Origin: Caulobacter sp. 73W
GTDB lineage: Bacteria > Pseudomonadota > Alphaproteobacteria > Caulobacterales > Caulobacteraceae
DNA: 64,000 nucleotides
Direction: 5' to 3'
NCBI RefSeq assembly: GCF_041021955.1
Contig: NZ_CP158375.1
Span: forward strand, 1 to 64,000
The position numbers and the translations under genes were made by a program. Shown here one piece after another: positions 38,139-45,691 of the stretch (position 1 is its first letter; each line of letters begins with the position of its first letter). The notes below the pieces were generated by a model. That model saw nothing but the letters and a program-made list of their open reading frames with translations. It made no database searches and had not been told where the DNA came from.

Positions 38139-39475
38139 GGCTCCGGCGTCTCGGCCGGCGCGCGCGGCGTGTTCGGCGTCACGCGCCAGATCACGTTGCC
38201 TACGTCGTCCGCCACCAGCAGCGCGCCGACGCCGTCCACCGCCACGCCCACCGGACGGCCCCAGGCATCGCCCTTGGGGCTGAGGAAACCGGTCAGGAAG
38301 TCCTGCGAAGGCCCAGAAGGCATGCCGTTGGCGAACGGCACGAAGGCCACCTTGTAGCCGCTGGGCGGCTTACGGTTCCATGAGCCGTGCTGGCCGATGA
38401 AGGCGCCGTTGAGGTACTGGGCGGGGAAGCTGGCGCCCTCATAGAAGGTCAGGCCCAGGGACGCGGTGTGCGCGCCCAGGGCGAAGTCCGGCTTGATCGC
38501 CTTGGCCACCAGATCGGGGCGGGGCGGTTTGACCCGAGCGTCCACGGTCTGGCCGTAATAGCTGTAGGGCCAGCCGTAGAAGCCGCCGTCCTTCACCGAA
38601 GTCATGTAGTCGGGGACCAGGTCGTTGCCGATCTCGTCTCGCTCGTTGACCGCGGTCCACAGCGCACCGCTCTGCGGTTGCCAGCCCATGCCGTTGGGAT
38701 TGCGCAGGCCCGAAGCGAAGACGCGGCTGGCGCCCGTGGCCGGGTCGATCTCGAGGATGGCGGCGCGGCGCTCCTCGTTTTCCATGCCGTTCTCGGCCAC
38801 GTTGCTGTTGGAGCCCGTGGTCGCATAGAGCCTGGAGCCGTCCTTGCTGGCGATCAGGCTCTTGGTCCAGTGATGGTTGATCGGGCCGGCGGGCAGGTCA
38901 GCGACCTTCTGGGGCGCGGCGGCGATCCTGGTCTGGCCTTCCTGATACGGGAAGCGGACCACGGCGTCGGTGTTGGCGACGTAGAAGCTGTCGCCGATCA
39001 GGGCCATGCCGAAGGGTGAGTTGAGATTCTCCAGGAAGGCGGTCTTGGTCTCGGCGACGCCGTCTCCGTCCTCGTCCCGCAGCAGGCTGATGCGGTTGGC
39101 GCTGGGCGCCTTGGCGCCGGCCTTGGCCATCACCTTGCTCTGGACCCAGGCGCGCAGGCCCTTGGCCTTCTTGGCCGGCCCGTTGGTCTCCGCGACAAGC
39201 ACGTCGCCATTGGGCAGCACGTGGATCCAGCGGGGATGATCGAGGCCCGAAGCGAATGCGGTCACGGTGAAGCCGGCCGGCGCGATCGGCTTTTGGCCAT
39301 CGGGCCAACCCTTGGCGGGGGCGATGTCGATCACGGGCAGGAGCGACTTGCGCGGCTCAGGCAGTTTGGGATCGGGACCATAACCATCCTGGGTGGGCAG
39401 GGCCGGGCCGCTGCAGGCGGCGAGCGCCAGCATCAACGGCGCCGCCGCGCCGGCGATCATCAGGTGTATTTTCAT
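38135..39475 (-). CDS. PQQ-type sugar (sorbosone/aldose) dehydrogenase, lipoprotein
   Basis: A 446-residue six-bladed propeller of the soluble glucose/L-sorbosone dehydrogenase family. It has a lipoprotein signal with lipobox LALAAC, so it is anchored on the periplasmic side of a membrane. Typical strands include GFTVTAFASGLDHPRWIHVLPNGDVLVAETN, ASGLRNPNGMGWQPQSGALWTAVNERDEIGNDLVPDY and GSWNRKPPSGYKV. ATG 39475 follows GGGAGA. PQQ binding and substrate are inferred from family. It converges on the SDR gene with four bases of overlap. Confidence 0.87.
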   Translation of the reverse strand: MKIHLMIAGAAAPLMLALAACSGPALPTQDGYGPDPKLPEPRKSLLPVIDIAPAKGWPDGQKPIAPAGFTVTAFASGLDHPRWIHVLPNGDVLVAETNGPAKKAKGLRAWVQSKVMAKAGAKAPSANRISLLRDEDGDGVAETKTAFLENLNSPFGMALIGDSFYVANTDAVVRFPYQEGQTRIAAAPQKVADLPAGPINHHWTKSLIASKDGSRLYATTGSNSNVAENGMENEERRAAILEIDPATGASRVFASGLRNPNGMGWQPQSGALWTAVNERDEIGNDLVPDYMTSVKDGGFYGWPYSYYGQTVDARVKPPRPDLVAKAIKPDFALGAHTASLGLTFYEGASFPAQYLNGAFIGQHGSWNRKPPSGYKVAFVPFANGMPSGPSQDFLTGFLSPKGDAWGRPVGVAVDGVGALLVADDVGNVIWRVTPNTPRAPAETPEP

Positions 39476-39583
39476 CGGCGTCTCCCATCCCGCGTTCCAG
39501 GTGTCGGGCTTCAACGCGGAACTCTGCCGTAAGTTCGGGGGTGGGGCGACCCGTGCTTTGCGAGAGCCGTATCCTATAAGTCG

Positions 39584-39600
39584 CCGCAGAATTCCTGCGG
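39584..39600. promoter_or_regulatory. Inverted repeat between divergent dehydrogenase and symporter genes
   Basis: CCGCAG at 39584-39589 pairs with CTGCGG at 39595-39600, with AATTC between. It lies 61 bases upstream of the symporter ATG within the 185-base divergent gap. It is a possible operator; there is no direct evidence for the binding protein. Confidence 0.35.
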
Positions 39601-39660
39601 TCGCAAAAGCCGACTGGAACACTAGGTGTAGGGGCGAATTCAACGTCCCGGAGCCGGGTC

Positions 39661-41019
39661 ATGACGACAACCGTCTCGCAGAAAACCTCAAAGCCGCTGT
39701 GGACCAACTTCGGCTTCCAGGTCCTCGCCGCGATGTTGATCGGCCTGGGCGCCGGCCTTTTGGCGCGCAGCCTGGGCGTGGAGCCGGGGCAGGGAGGCTA
39801 TGCACTGGCCGAAGTCCTGCGTCAGGTCGGCTCGCTGTTCGTGCAACTGTTGCGCGCTCTGGTGCCGCCGCTGGTGTTCACCGCCATCGTGGCCAGCATC
39901 GCCAACCTGCGCGAGTTGCAAAACGCCGCCAAGCTGGTGTGGCGCACCCTGCTGTGGTTCGCGATCACCGCCCTGATCGCCGTGACCATCGGCATCGTTC
40001 TGGGTCTGGTGCTGCAGCCAGGCCTGCATGCGTCAGTGGCCGCCAGCCAGGCCAAGGCGCCGTCCAGCGTCGGCTCCTGGCTCGACTTCCTGACCAGCCT
40101 CGTGCCCAGCAACATCCTGGGCCTGCAGGCGTCCACTAAGCTGAAGGACGCGGGGGCGACCACCAGCCTGTCGTTCAACGTCCTGCAGATCGTGGTCATC
40201 TCGCTGGTCGTCGGCATCGCCGCTCTGAAGGTGTGCGAGGCGGGGCGCGGCTTCCTGGCGTTCAACGCCTCGGCTCTGGCCATTGTCCGCAAGATCCTGG
40301 GGTGGGTGATCCGTCTGACGCCCATCGGCACCATCGGCCTGTTCGGCAACGCCATCGCGCAATACGGCTGGACGACCTTAGGACAGCTGGGCGCCTTCAC
40401 CGCCGCGATCTATGTGGGCCTGGGCCTGGTGCTGTTCGTGGTCTATCCGGCTTTGCTGCTGGCCCACGGCCTCAATCCGCTCAAGTTCCTGGCCGGTGTC
40501 TGGCCGGCGGTGCAGCTGGGCTTCGTCTCGCGCTCGTCCATCGGCACATTGCCTGTGACGGAGACGGTGACAGAGACTCGCCTGGGCGTGCCGCGGGCCT
40601 ATGCCGCCTTCGCCGTGCCGCTGGGCGCCACCACCAAGATGGACGGCTGCGCGGCGATCTATCCGGCCGTCGCGGCGATCTTCGTGGCGCAGTTCTACGG
40701 CCTGCATCTGGACCTGGCGGACTATGCCCTGATCGTGTTCGTCTCGGTGATCGGCTCGGCCGCCACCGCCGGCTTGACCGGGGCCATCGTCATGCTGACC
40801 CTGACCCTGTCGACGCTTGGCCTGCCGCTGGAGGGCGTAGGTCTTCTGCTGGCCATCGATCCGATCATCGACATGGGCCGCACCGCCGTGAACGTCGCCG
40901 GCCAAGCCCTGGTCCCGACCCTGGTCGCCAAGGAAGAGGGCATCCTCGACCTGGCGGTGTTCGACGGCGTGCGTCACGAGGAGGACGCCGCCCTGCAAGG
41001 TCTGGCCCCGGCGGAGTAG
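39661..41019 (+). CDS. Dicarboxylate/amino acid:cation symporter (DAACS family)
   Basis: A 452-residue sodium- or proton-coupled carrier of the GltP/DctA fold with eight membrane helices and two re-entrant hairpins. Diagnostic motifs are the serine-rich hairpin FVSRSSIGTLPVTETVTE, TTKMDGCAAIYPAVAAIF (the NMDG-type unwound helix) and IDPIIDMGRTAVNVAGQAL in helix 8. Likely substrates are glutamate, aspartate or C4-dicarboxylates. Fumarate from the tyrosine pathway is a conceivable link but not shown. The cobO gene follows after 38 bases. Confidence 0.9.
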   Translation: MTTTVSQKTSKPLWTNFGFQVLAAMLIGLGAGLLARSLGVEPGQGGYALAEVLRQVGSLFVQLLRALVPPLVFTAIVASIANLRELQNAAKLVWRTLLWFAITALIAVTIGIVLGLVLQPGLHASVAASQAKAPSSVGSWLDFLTSLVPSNILGLQASTKLKDAGATTSLSFNVLQIVVISLVVGIAALKVCEAGRGFLAFNASALAIVRKILGWVIRLTPIGTIGLFGNAIAQYGWTTLGQLGAFTAAIYVGLGLVLFVVYPALLLAHGLNPLKFLAGVWPAVQLGFVSRSSIGTLPVTETVTETRLGVPRAYAAFAVPLGATTKMDGCAAIYPAVAAIFVAQFYGLHLDLADYALIVFVSVIGSAATAGLTGAIVMLTLTLSTLGLPLEGVGLLLAIDPIIDMGRTAVNVAGQALVPTLVAKEEGILDLAVFDGVRHEEDAALQGLAPAE

Positions 41020-41057
41020 CCCTTGCCCTGGGGCGGCGCGCACGCCAAGACAGGGCC

Positions 41058-41684
41058 ATGAGCGACCAGAGCCTCGACGAAGACGCGATCAACGCGCGCC
41101 ATAACGCCAAGATGAAGGTCATCCAGGCCGCCCGGGCGCGGATGATGGCCGAGCGTCAGGAAGAGCGCGGCCTGGTGATCGTCAACACCGGTCCCGGCAA
41201 GGGCAAGAGCACCGCCGCCTTCGGCATGGCCGCCCGCATGATCGGACACGGCCGGCGGGTCAGCGTCATCCAGTTCATCAAGGGCGCGATGGAGACCGGC
41301 GAGAAGGCCGTCTTCGACGCCTTTCGCGATCACATCGAGTTCCGCCCCATGGGCGAGGGCTTCACCTGGGACACCCAGGACCGCGCCCGCGACATCGCCG
41401 TGGCCCGCGTGGCGTGGGAGGCGGCCAAGGCGCGCCTGCTCGATCCCGAGGACTGGGACATGGTGATCTGCGACGAGCTGAACATCGTGCTGCGCTACGA
41501 GTACCTTCCGCTGCAGGAAGTGCTGGATGTCATCGCCGCCAAGCCGGCGATGAAGCACTTCGTCATTACCGGCCGCAACGCGCCGCAGGAACTGATCGAC
41601 GCGGCCGACCTGGTCACCGAGATGACCCAGGTGAAGCACCCGTTCCGCAGCGGGGTGAAGGCTCAAGCTGGGGTGGAATTTTGA
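41058..41684 (+). CDS. cobO: Cob(I)yrinic acid a,c-diamide adenosyltransferase
   Basis: A 208-residue corrinoid adenosyltransferase of the CobA/BtuR/CobO family, which attaches the upper adenosyl ligand to the corrin cobalt. The P-loop VNTGPGKGKSTAAFG is near residue 45 and the conserved FIKGAMETGE and ICDELNIVLRYEYLP segments follow. ATG 41058 is preceded by AGGG. Its stop overlaps the TTG start of the DUF1636 gene, which suggests a shared cobalamin-related role. No cobalamin riboswitch was seen upstream. Confidence 0.93.
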   Translation: MSDQSLDEDAINARHNAKMKVIQAARARMMAERQEERGLVIVNTGPGKGKSTAAFGMAARMIGHGRRVSVIQFIKGAMETGEKAVFDAFRDHIEFRPMGEGFTWDTQDRARDIAVARVAWEAAKARLLDPEDWDMVICDELNIVLRYEYLPLQEVLDVIAAKPAMKHFVITGRNAPQELIDAADLVTEMTQVKHPFRSGVKAQAGVEF

Positions 41685-42097
41685 GCCTGCTGCAGCCGGC
41701 TTCCGACGGGCCGTCGCTCATTGTCTGCAATACCTGCCGCTGGTCCGCCGAGGAGCGCGAGGACGCCCAGGGCATGCGTGGCGGCGCGCACATGTTCCAG
41801 GCGCTGACGCAAGTCGCGCAGGGCGATCCGCGTGTGGCGTCTCTGGCGATCGAACAGATGCCGTGTCTGTTCAACTGCAGCCAGCACTGCTCCATCCACC
41901 TGCGGGGGCCGGGGAAGATCGGCTACGTGCTGGGCAAGTTCGAGCCGACGGCCGAGGCGGCGCAGGCCATCCTCGACTATGCCGCCGCCTGGCTGGAAAG
42001 CGAGGAGGGCGTCGTGCCCTATCGCCAATGGCCGGAAGGCGTGAAGGGCCACTTCATCGTCCGCGTCCCGCCGCCGGGACTGACCGTCGTCAGTTAG
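41681..42097 (+). CDS. DUF1636 cysteine-rich protein, putative metal or iron-sulfur binding
   Basis: A 138-residue protein starting at TTG 41681 inside the cobO stop (TTGA). It has five cysteines in two groups: VCNTCRW near the N-terminus and MPCLFNCSQHCSIHL in the middle. The spacing is like that of thioredoxin-like [2Fe-2S] ferredoxins and matches the DUF1636 family, whose genes commonly sit in cobalamin or cobalt loci. A corrinoid reductase or cobalt-handling role is inference. It converges on marC with eight bases of overlap. Confidence 0.82.
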   Translation: MSLLQPASDGPSLIVCNTCRWSAEEREDAQGMRGGAHMFQALTQVAQGDPRVASLAIEQMPCLFNCSQHCSIHLRGPGKIGYVLGKFEPTAEAAQAILDYAAAWLESEEGVVPYRQWPEGVKGHFIVRVPPPGLTVVS

Positions 42098-42779
42098 ACC
42101 CGCCGCGGAACACAGGGCCCAGCAGGCTCTCAAGGCCGGTGCTGATGATCTGGACGCCGATGCACAGCAGCAGCAGCGCGACCAGACGTGAGACTACGCG
42201 TGCGCCGTTGGAGCCCAGCAGCTTCATCAGCCGGTCAGCTGATCGGTAGGACAGCCAAATGACCGCCGCCAGGCAGACGGCGGCGAGGCTGGCCCCCAGG
42301 AAGAACGACGCCGTACCCGGTCCGTCGGTCGGACGCTGCGAGGCCAGGGCGATCGCCACCGAGATCGACCCGGGGCCCGTGGTGAAGGGCATGGTCAGCG
42401 GGAAGAAGGCGACATGGTCGGACGCGCCCTTGGCAAGGGCGGCGTCGCCGGCCTTGCGGTCCTCCTGCACCTCGGGGGCCATCAGCAGGCCCCAGGCCCG
42501 GATCGCCACGACAAGACCGCCGGCCACCCGCAGGGCGCCGAGGCTGATGCCGAAGAAGTTCAGGATATAGCTGCCCAGCCAGAGCGAAACGAGCAGCACC
42601 AGCAGCGAATAGAACGAGATCCTGGTCGCCAGCCGGGCGCGCTCTTCGCGCGACAGGTCGCCCGTCACCTCGTTGAAGATCAGGGACCCGCCGATGGGGT
42701 TGACGATGGAGAACAGCGCCGGGAAGGCCAACAGGAAAGCGCCGACCACGCTCGTAACCGGCAGGGGGCTGAAATCCAT
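42090..42779 (-). CDS. MarC-family membrane protein
   Basis: A 229-residue integral membrane protein with six predicted helices. Family marks are LAFPALFSIVNPIGGSLIF in helix 1, SLGALRVAGGLVVAIRAWGLL, and the FPLTMPFTTGPGSISVAIAL segment in helix 4. MarC proteins were once linked to multiple antibiotic resistance, but that role is not supported and their function is unknown. It lies 47 bases downstream of the MerC-domain gene on the same strand and could share its transcript. Confidence 0.9.
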   Translation of the reverse strand: MDFSPLPVTSVVGAFLLAFPALFSIVNPIGGSLIFNEVTGDLSREERARLATRISFYSLLVLLVSLWLGSYILNFFGISLGALRVAGGLVVAIRAWGLLMAPEVQEDRKAGDAALAKGASDHVAFFPLTMPFTTGPGSISVAIALASQRPTDGPGTASFFLGASLAAVCLAAVIWLSYRSADRLMKLLGSNGARVVSRLVALLLLCIGVQIISTGLESLLGPVFRGGSN

Positions 42780-42826
42780 GGCTCCAAGGGTCCGCGTCAG
42801 GTGCGTCCCTTAAAGCCCCGATTCCC

Positions 42827-43228
42827 TCAGGCTGAGGAAGACTTGTCGGAGCAGGGCGGAGGCGGAGAGCGCCGCAGGTTCCAGGTATGAGCAGCCGCCA
42901 GGATTAGGCCGCCCGCCACCGACAGCGGCGTCTCCACTGCGTGGGAGGGCAGCTCCAGCGCGCCTAGCGTGAGCAGAGCCAGACCCGACGCCGCCAAAAG
43001 GAGCAGAGATGTGGGGGGGCGTTTGCCTGCCCGCCGGAACAGGGCGACGGCCGAGATCGGCGCGGCGAGGGCCACGAAAAGCAAATGCACCCATTCAGCT
43101 TGGGCCCAGGCGCCGAGAAAAGGCAGGCCGACGGCTACGACAGGAAGCACAAGGCAGTGGATCAGGCATAGGCCCGACAGTCCGATGGCGGACACGTCCA
43201 GGACCCTTGCCGGGGAAGCGATCTTCAT
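42827..43228 (-). CDS. MerC-domain membrane protein, possibly zinc-regulated
   Basis: A 133-residue protein with four predicted membrane helices. The first holds the metal-binding signature SGLCLIHCLVLPVVAVGLP, with Cys and His-Cys in one helix as in MerC transporters. No mercury resistance genes (merR, merA, merT) are nearby. A Zur-like box lies 115 bases upstream of its start, so transport or homeostasis of zinc is more likely than mercury resistance. The leader between box and start can fold into two hairpins. The C-terminus ends in a short Pro/Cys/Ser-rich tail. Confidence 0.82.
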   Translation of the reverse strand: MKIASPARVLDVSAIGLSGLCLIHCLVLPVVAVGLPFLGAWAQAEWVHLLFVALAAPISAVALFRRAGKRPPTSLLLLAASGLALLTLGALELPSHAVETPLSVAGGLILAAAHTWNLRRSPPPPCSDKSSSA

Positions 43229-43263
43229 CGTGATCCGGTTCTCAAGCGTACTCTTGTTGGGGG

Positions 43264-43319
43264 CCCCGTCCGACGGGCTGGGGGAGGGAAGTCGGACGGG
43301 GCGGTCTTCCCTGGGGGAA
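43264..43319 (-). other. Structured 5' leader of the MerC-domain gene, two hairpins
   Basis: CCCCGTCCGAC at 43264-43274 pairs perfectly over 11 bases with GTCGGACGGGG at 43291-43301, with a 16-base loop. A second stem, TTCCC at 43307-43311 with GGGAA at 43315-43319, lies next to it. Both fall between the Zur-like box and the start codon. There is no T-run on the minus strand. An mRNA regulatory element or a protein-binding site is possible. Confidence 0.5.
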
Positions 43320-43342
43320 CAGGGGAGACGTCGAACATAGGC

Positions 43343-43355
43343 GTTATGCTATAAC
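43343..43355 (-). promoter_or_regulatory. Zur-like operator upstream of the MerC-domain gene
   Basis: GTTAT (43343-43347) and ATAAC (43351-43355) form an inverted repeat with three bases between. On the minus strand it reads ATGTTATAGCATAAC, close to proteobacterial Zur boxes built on TGTTATA-type half sites. It is AT-rich in GC-rich DNA. Zinc-dependent repression of the MerC-domain gene is inferred from the motif. Confidence 0.5.
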
Positions 43356-43518
43356 ATTCAAGGGTGGCGGATGCGACCTATCGGCATCATCACCGGCGTC
43401 CTGAAAGCAGGCGTCGCCTGTCCGACTTAGGAACCCGCGACCGGGGCGGCTGTTCATGCTGGGTCGACGCGGCCGGCCAGGACGCGATCGGCGCCACGCA
43501 AGCTTGAGGGAGCCCGCA

Positions 43519-44103
43519 ATGCCCACGACCGACAAACCCGACGCTATCGCCCTTTTGAAAGCCGATCATCGCAAGGTCGAAGAGCTCTTTGAGTCCTTCG
43601 AGAAGGCGCGCGGCGTGGAGCGCAAGCAGACCATCGCCAAGCAGATCTGCACCGAGCTGATCGTCCACACGATCATCGAGGAGGAAATCTTCTATCCCGC
43701 TTGCCGCGGCGCGGTGGAGGATGACCTGCTGGATGAAGGCTATGTCGAGCACGACGGGGCCAAGGTGCTGATCGCCGAGATCATGAACAGCGAGCCCAGC
43801 GAGGAATTCTACGACGCGAAGGTCAAGGTGCTGTCCGAGCAGATCGAGCACCACGTCGAGGAAGAGGAAAAGCGCGTCGAGGGCATGTTCTCCCAGGCCC
43901 GCAAGGCCGGCCTGGATATGGACGCCCTGGGTGAACAGATGGCCCTGCGCAAGCAGCAGGCGATGAACGAGTTCGAGCGCACCGGCCTTCCGGCGCCCGA
44001 GACCCGCAGCTTCACGGGCCACGACCTGGAAGAAGGCGAGCCGGTGGAGGATGGGCCGGTCACCAAGATGGCCGACCAGCGGGATGCCCGCCCGACGTCC
44101 TGA
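43519..44103 (+). CDS. Hemerythrin HHE-domain protein
   Basis: A 194-residue protein with a four-helix hemerythrin-like domain in the first 145 residues. The di-iron ligands appear as His in LLKADHRKVEELF, His with Glu in IVHTIIEEEIFYP, His in YVEHDGAKVLIAEI, and two His with Glu in IEHHVEEEEKRV. The remaining 50 residues are acidic and probably disordered. Such proteins bind oxygen, nitric oxide or iron, or act in stress responses. Its TGA overlaps the ATG of the PncC gene. Confidence 0.92.
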   Translation: MPTTDKPDAIALLKADHRKVEELFESFEKARGVERKQTIAKQICTELIVHTIIEEEIFYPACRGAVEDDLLDEGYVEHDGAKVLIAEIMNSEPSEEFYDAKVKVLSEQIEHHVEEEEKRVEGMFSQARKAGLDMDALGEQMALRKQQAMNEFERTGLPAPETRSFTGHDLEEGEPVEDGPVTKMADQRDARPTS

Positions 44104-44612
44104 TGCCTACCGAAACCCTCAGCGCGACCTTGCCAGGGGCTCTAGAGTCCCTGGTGATGGCCGTGCTGAAAGAGGCTTGCGAGCGTCGCCTTCGGCTTGT
44201 CACGGCCGAGAGCTGCACGGGCGGCCTCCTGGCGTCGACACTGACCGACGTCGAGGGATGCGCTCATGCGTTCGAACGTGGCTTCGTCACCTATAGCGAC
44301 GCCGCCAAGAGCGAGATGCTGGGCGTGCCGTTGGCTATCATCGATCAGTGGGGGGCGGTGTCACGGCAGGTAGCCTGCGCGATGGCGCAAGGCGCCTTAA
44401 GCGCGTCGCAAGGCGATATAGCCTTGGCGGTGACAGGCTTCGCGGGGCGCGGCGCGCCCGGTGACGAACCCGGGCTCGTGCATTTCGCCCTTGCCCGGCG
44501 CAATCGGCGGATCATCCACCGAGAGGAGCATTTCGGCGATATCGGCCGCGGCCCCGTACGCTTGGCCTGCCTTCGCGTAGGCTTGGAGCTGCTCCGCTCC
44601 TCGATCGCCTAG
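44103..44612 (+). CDS. pncC: Nicotinamide-nucleotide amidase (CinA C-terminal type)
   Basis: A 169-residue protein equal to the C-terminal amidase domain of CinA, which deamidates NMN to nicotinate mononucleotide for NAD recycling. Motifs are VTAESCTGGLLAS with the catalytic Ser, RGFVTYSDAAKSEMLGV, and DIALAVTGFAGRGAPGDEPGLVHFA. The N-terminal molybdopterin-like domain of full CinA is absent, as in many proteobacteria. It starts inside the hemerythrin stop and converges on the TauD-like gene with four bases of overlap. Confidence 0.9.
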   Translation: MPTETLSATLPGALESLVMAVLKEACERRLRLVTAESCTGGLLASTLTDVEGCAHAFERGFVTYSDAAKSEMLGVPLAIIDQWGAVSRQVACAMAQGALSASQGDIALAVTGFAGRGAPGDEPGLVHFALARRNRRIIHREEHFGDIGRGPVRLACLRVGLELLRSSIA

Positions 44613-45499
44613 AACGGAATATCCGTACCCTCGACCGTTACGCGTTCGACGATCCGCTCATGCGGGAAATAGTCTAGGACAGCGTAGTGCTGGGTGGCTC
44701 GGTTGTCCCAGAAGACGATGGCGTTCGCAGACCAGCGGAAGCGAACCTGGTACTCCGGCGCCTTCACGCGATCCGTCAGATAGGCCAGCAGTTCGCGGCT
44801 CTCGTCCTCGTCGATCCCCAGGATGCGGGTGGTGAAGACGTGATTGACGAACAGGTGCTTGTCGCCGGTCTCGGGATGGGTGCGGACCACCGGGTGGGCG
44901 CGGGGCGGGTATTCCCGCGCCAGCCGCTCCCGTTTCTCCTCGCTGATCCGGTAGCCGAAGCTCTGCAGGATATCGTGCTCGGCCTTGAGCCGGCTGATCT
45001 TGGCCTTCACTGCAGCAGGCAGGTCCTCGTAGATGGCGTTGGTGTCGGCGAAGATCGTGTCGCCGCCCAACGGAGGCAGCAGCCGGCCACGCAGGATGCC
45101 GGCGAACGAAGGCCGCTCCCTAAAGGTCACGTCCGTGTGCCACTTGTTGGCGGGCCGCGCGATGGGGAGGATCTCCTCAGTGATCTTCAGGCCATCCGCC
45201 GCCTCGATATGCAGGATTTCGGGGTGTCCGGGGACAGTCGCGGTGACGGGGTGGCCTTCCAGTTCGCCGAAATAACGGCCGAAGCGGATATGCTCTTCAT
45301 GGCTGATGTCCTGGTCGCGGAAGAACAGCACCTTGTAGCGGTTCAGCCCGCCCCGGATCGCGGCGATCACGCCGGGCTCCAGTGGTTGGCGCAGGTCCAG
45401 ACCGGTCACCTCCGCGCCGAGCAACGGCCCGGCGGGATGGAAGGTCAGGCCTTCGACGATCTCGGTTTCGAAACGCTTGCGGTCGGCGATGGCGTTCAT
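44609..45499 (-). CDS. TauD/TfdA-family 2-oxoglutarate-dependent dioxygenase, alkylsulfatase/taurine type
   Basis: A 296-residue Fe(II)/2-oxoglutarate dioxygenase. The facial triad is His and Asp in NKWHTDVTF and a distal His in NRATQHYAVLDY; the 2-oxoglutarate-binding Arg is in HERIVERVT. GGDTIFADTNAIYEDLP is typical of the TauD/AtsK group, which frees sulfite or sulfate from organic sulfur compounds. The TQHYAV-DY end resembles AtsK alkylsulfatase. ATG 45499 follows GGAGG at good spacing; the frame is open to 45604 but that extension is unsupported. An inverted repeat lies 134-152 bases upstream. Confidence 0.88.
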   Translation of the reverse strand: MNAIADRKRFETEIVEGLTFHPAGPLLGAEVTGLDLRQPLEPGVIAAIRGGLNRYKVLFFRDQDISHEEHIRFGRYFGELEGHPVTATVPGHPEILHIEAADGLKITEEILPIARPANKWHTDVTFRERPSFAGILRGRLLPPLGGDTIFADTNAIYEDLPAAVKAKISRLKAEHDILQSFGYRISEEKRERLAREYPPRAHPVVRTHPETGDKHLFVNHVFTTRILGIDEDESRELLAYLTDRVKAPEYQVRFRWSANAIVFWDNRATQHYAVLDYFPHERIVERVTVEGTDIPF

Positions 45500-45632
45500 G
45501 GACGCCTCCATCTGTTGTTGGAAGAAGCGCACGAAGTCTGTCGGCAGCTTCGCGCGGACTGGCGGGATTGACCAGTCCGCGCTCGGCAGTTTTGGGCGGC
45601 GCAAAAGGGGAGGGAAACGCCGCCTGAAGAAA

Positions 45633-45651
45633 TCCTATTCAGACAATAGGA
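45633..45651 (-). promoter_or_regulatory. Inverted repeat upstream of the dioxygenase gene
   Basis: TCCTATT at 45633-45639 pairs with AATAGGA at 45645-45651 around CAGAC. It lies in the 192-base gap between the flavoprotein stop and the dioxygenase start. It may be an operator for a sulfur-starvation regulator, which is inference from the neighbouring dioxygenase alone. Confidence 0.4.
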
Positions 45652-45691
45652 ATTGAGTCCCGCCAGATTTTCTGAAGCGGGCTTCAGCGCC

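Noticed and set aside
40233..41057. Long N-terminal extension of the cobO frame into the symporter gene
   Set aside because: The extension is antisense-like sequence overlapping the symporter in another frame; ATG 41058 gives the normal CobO length.
41020..41057. Cobalamin riboswitch before cobO
   Set aside because: Only 38 bases separate the symporter stop from cobO, too short for the element, and no B12-box-like sequence is visible.
42827..43228. Mercury resistance locus
   Set aside because: Only a MerC-type membrane protein is present; there is no merR, merA, merT or merP, and the upstream site looks zinc-related.
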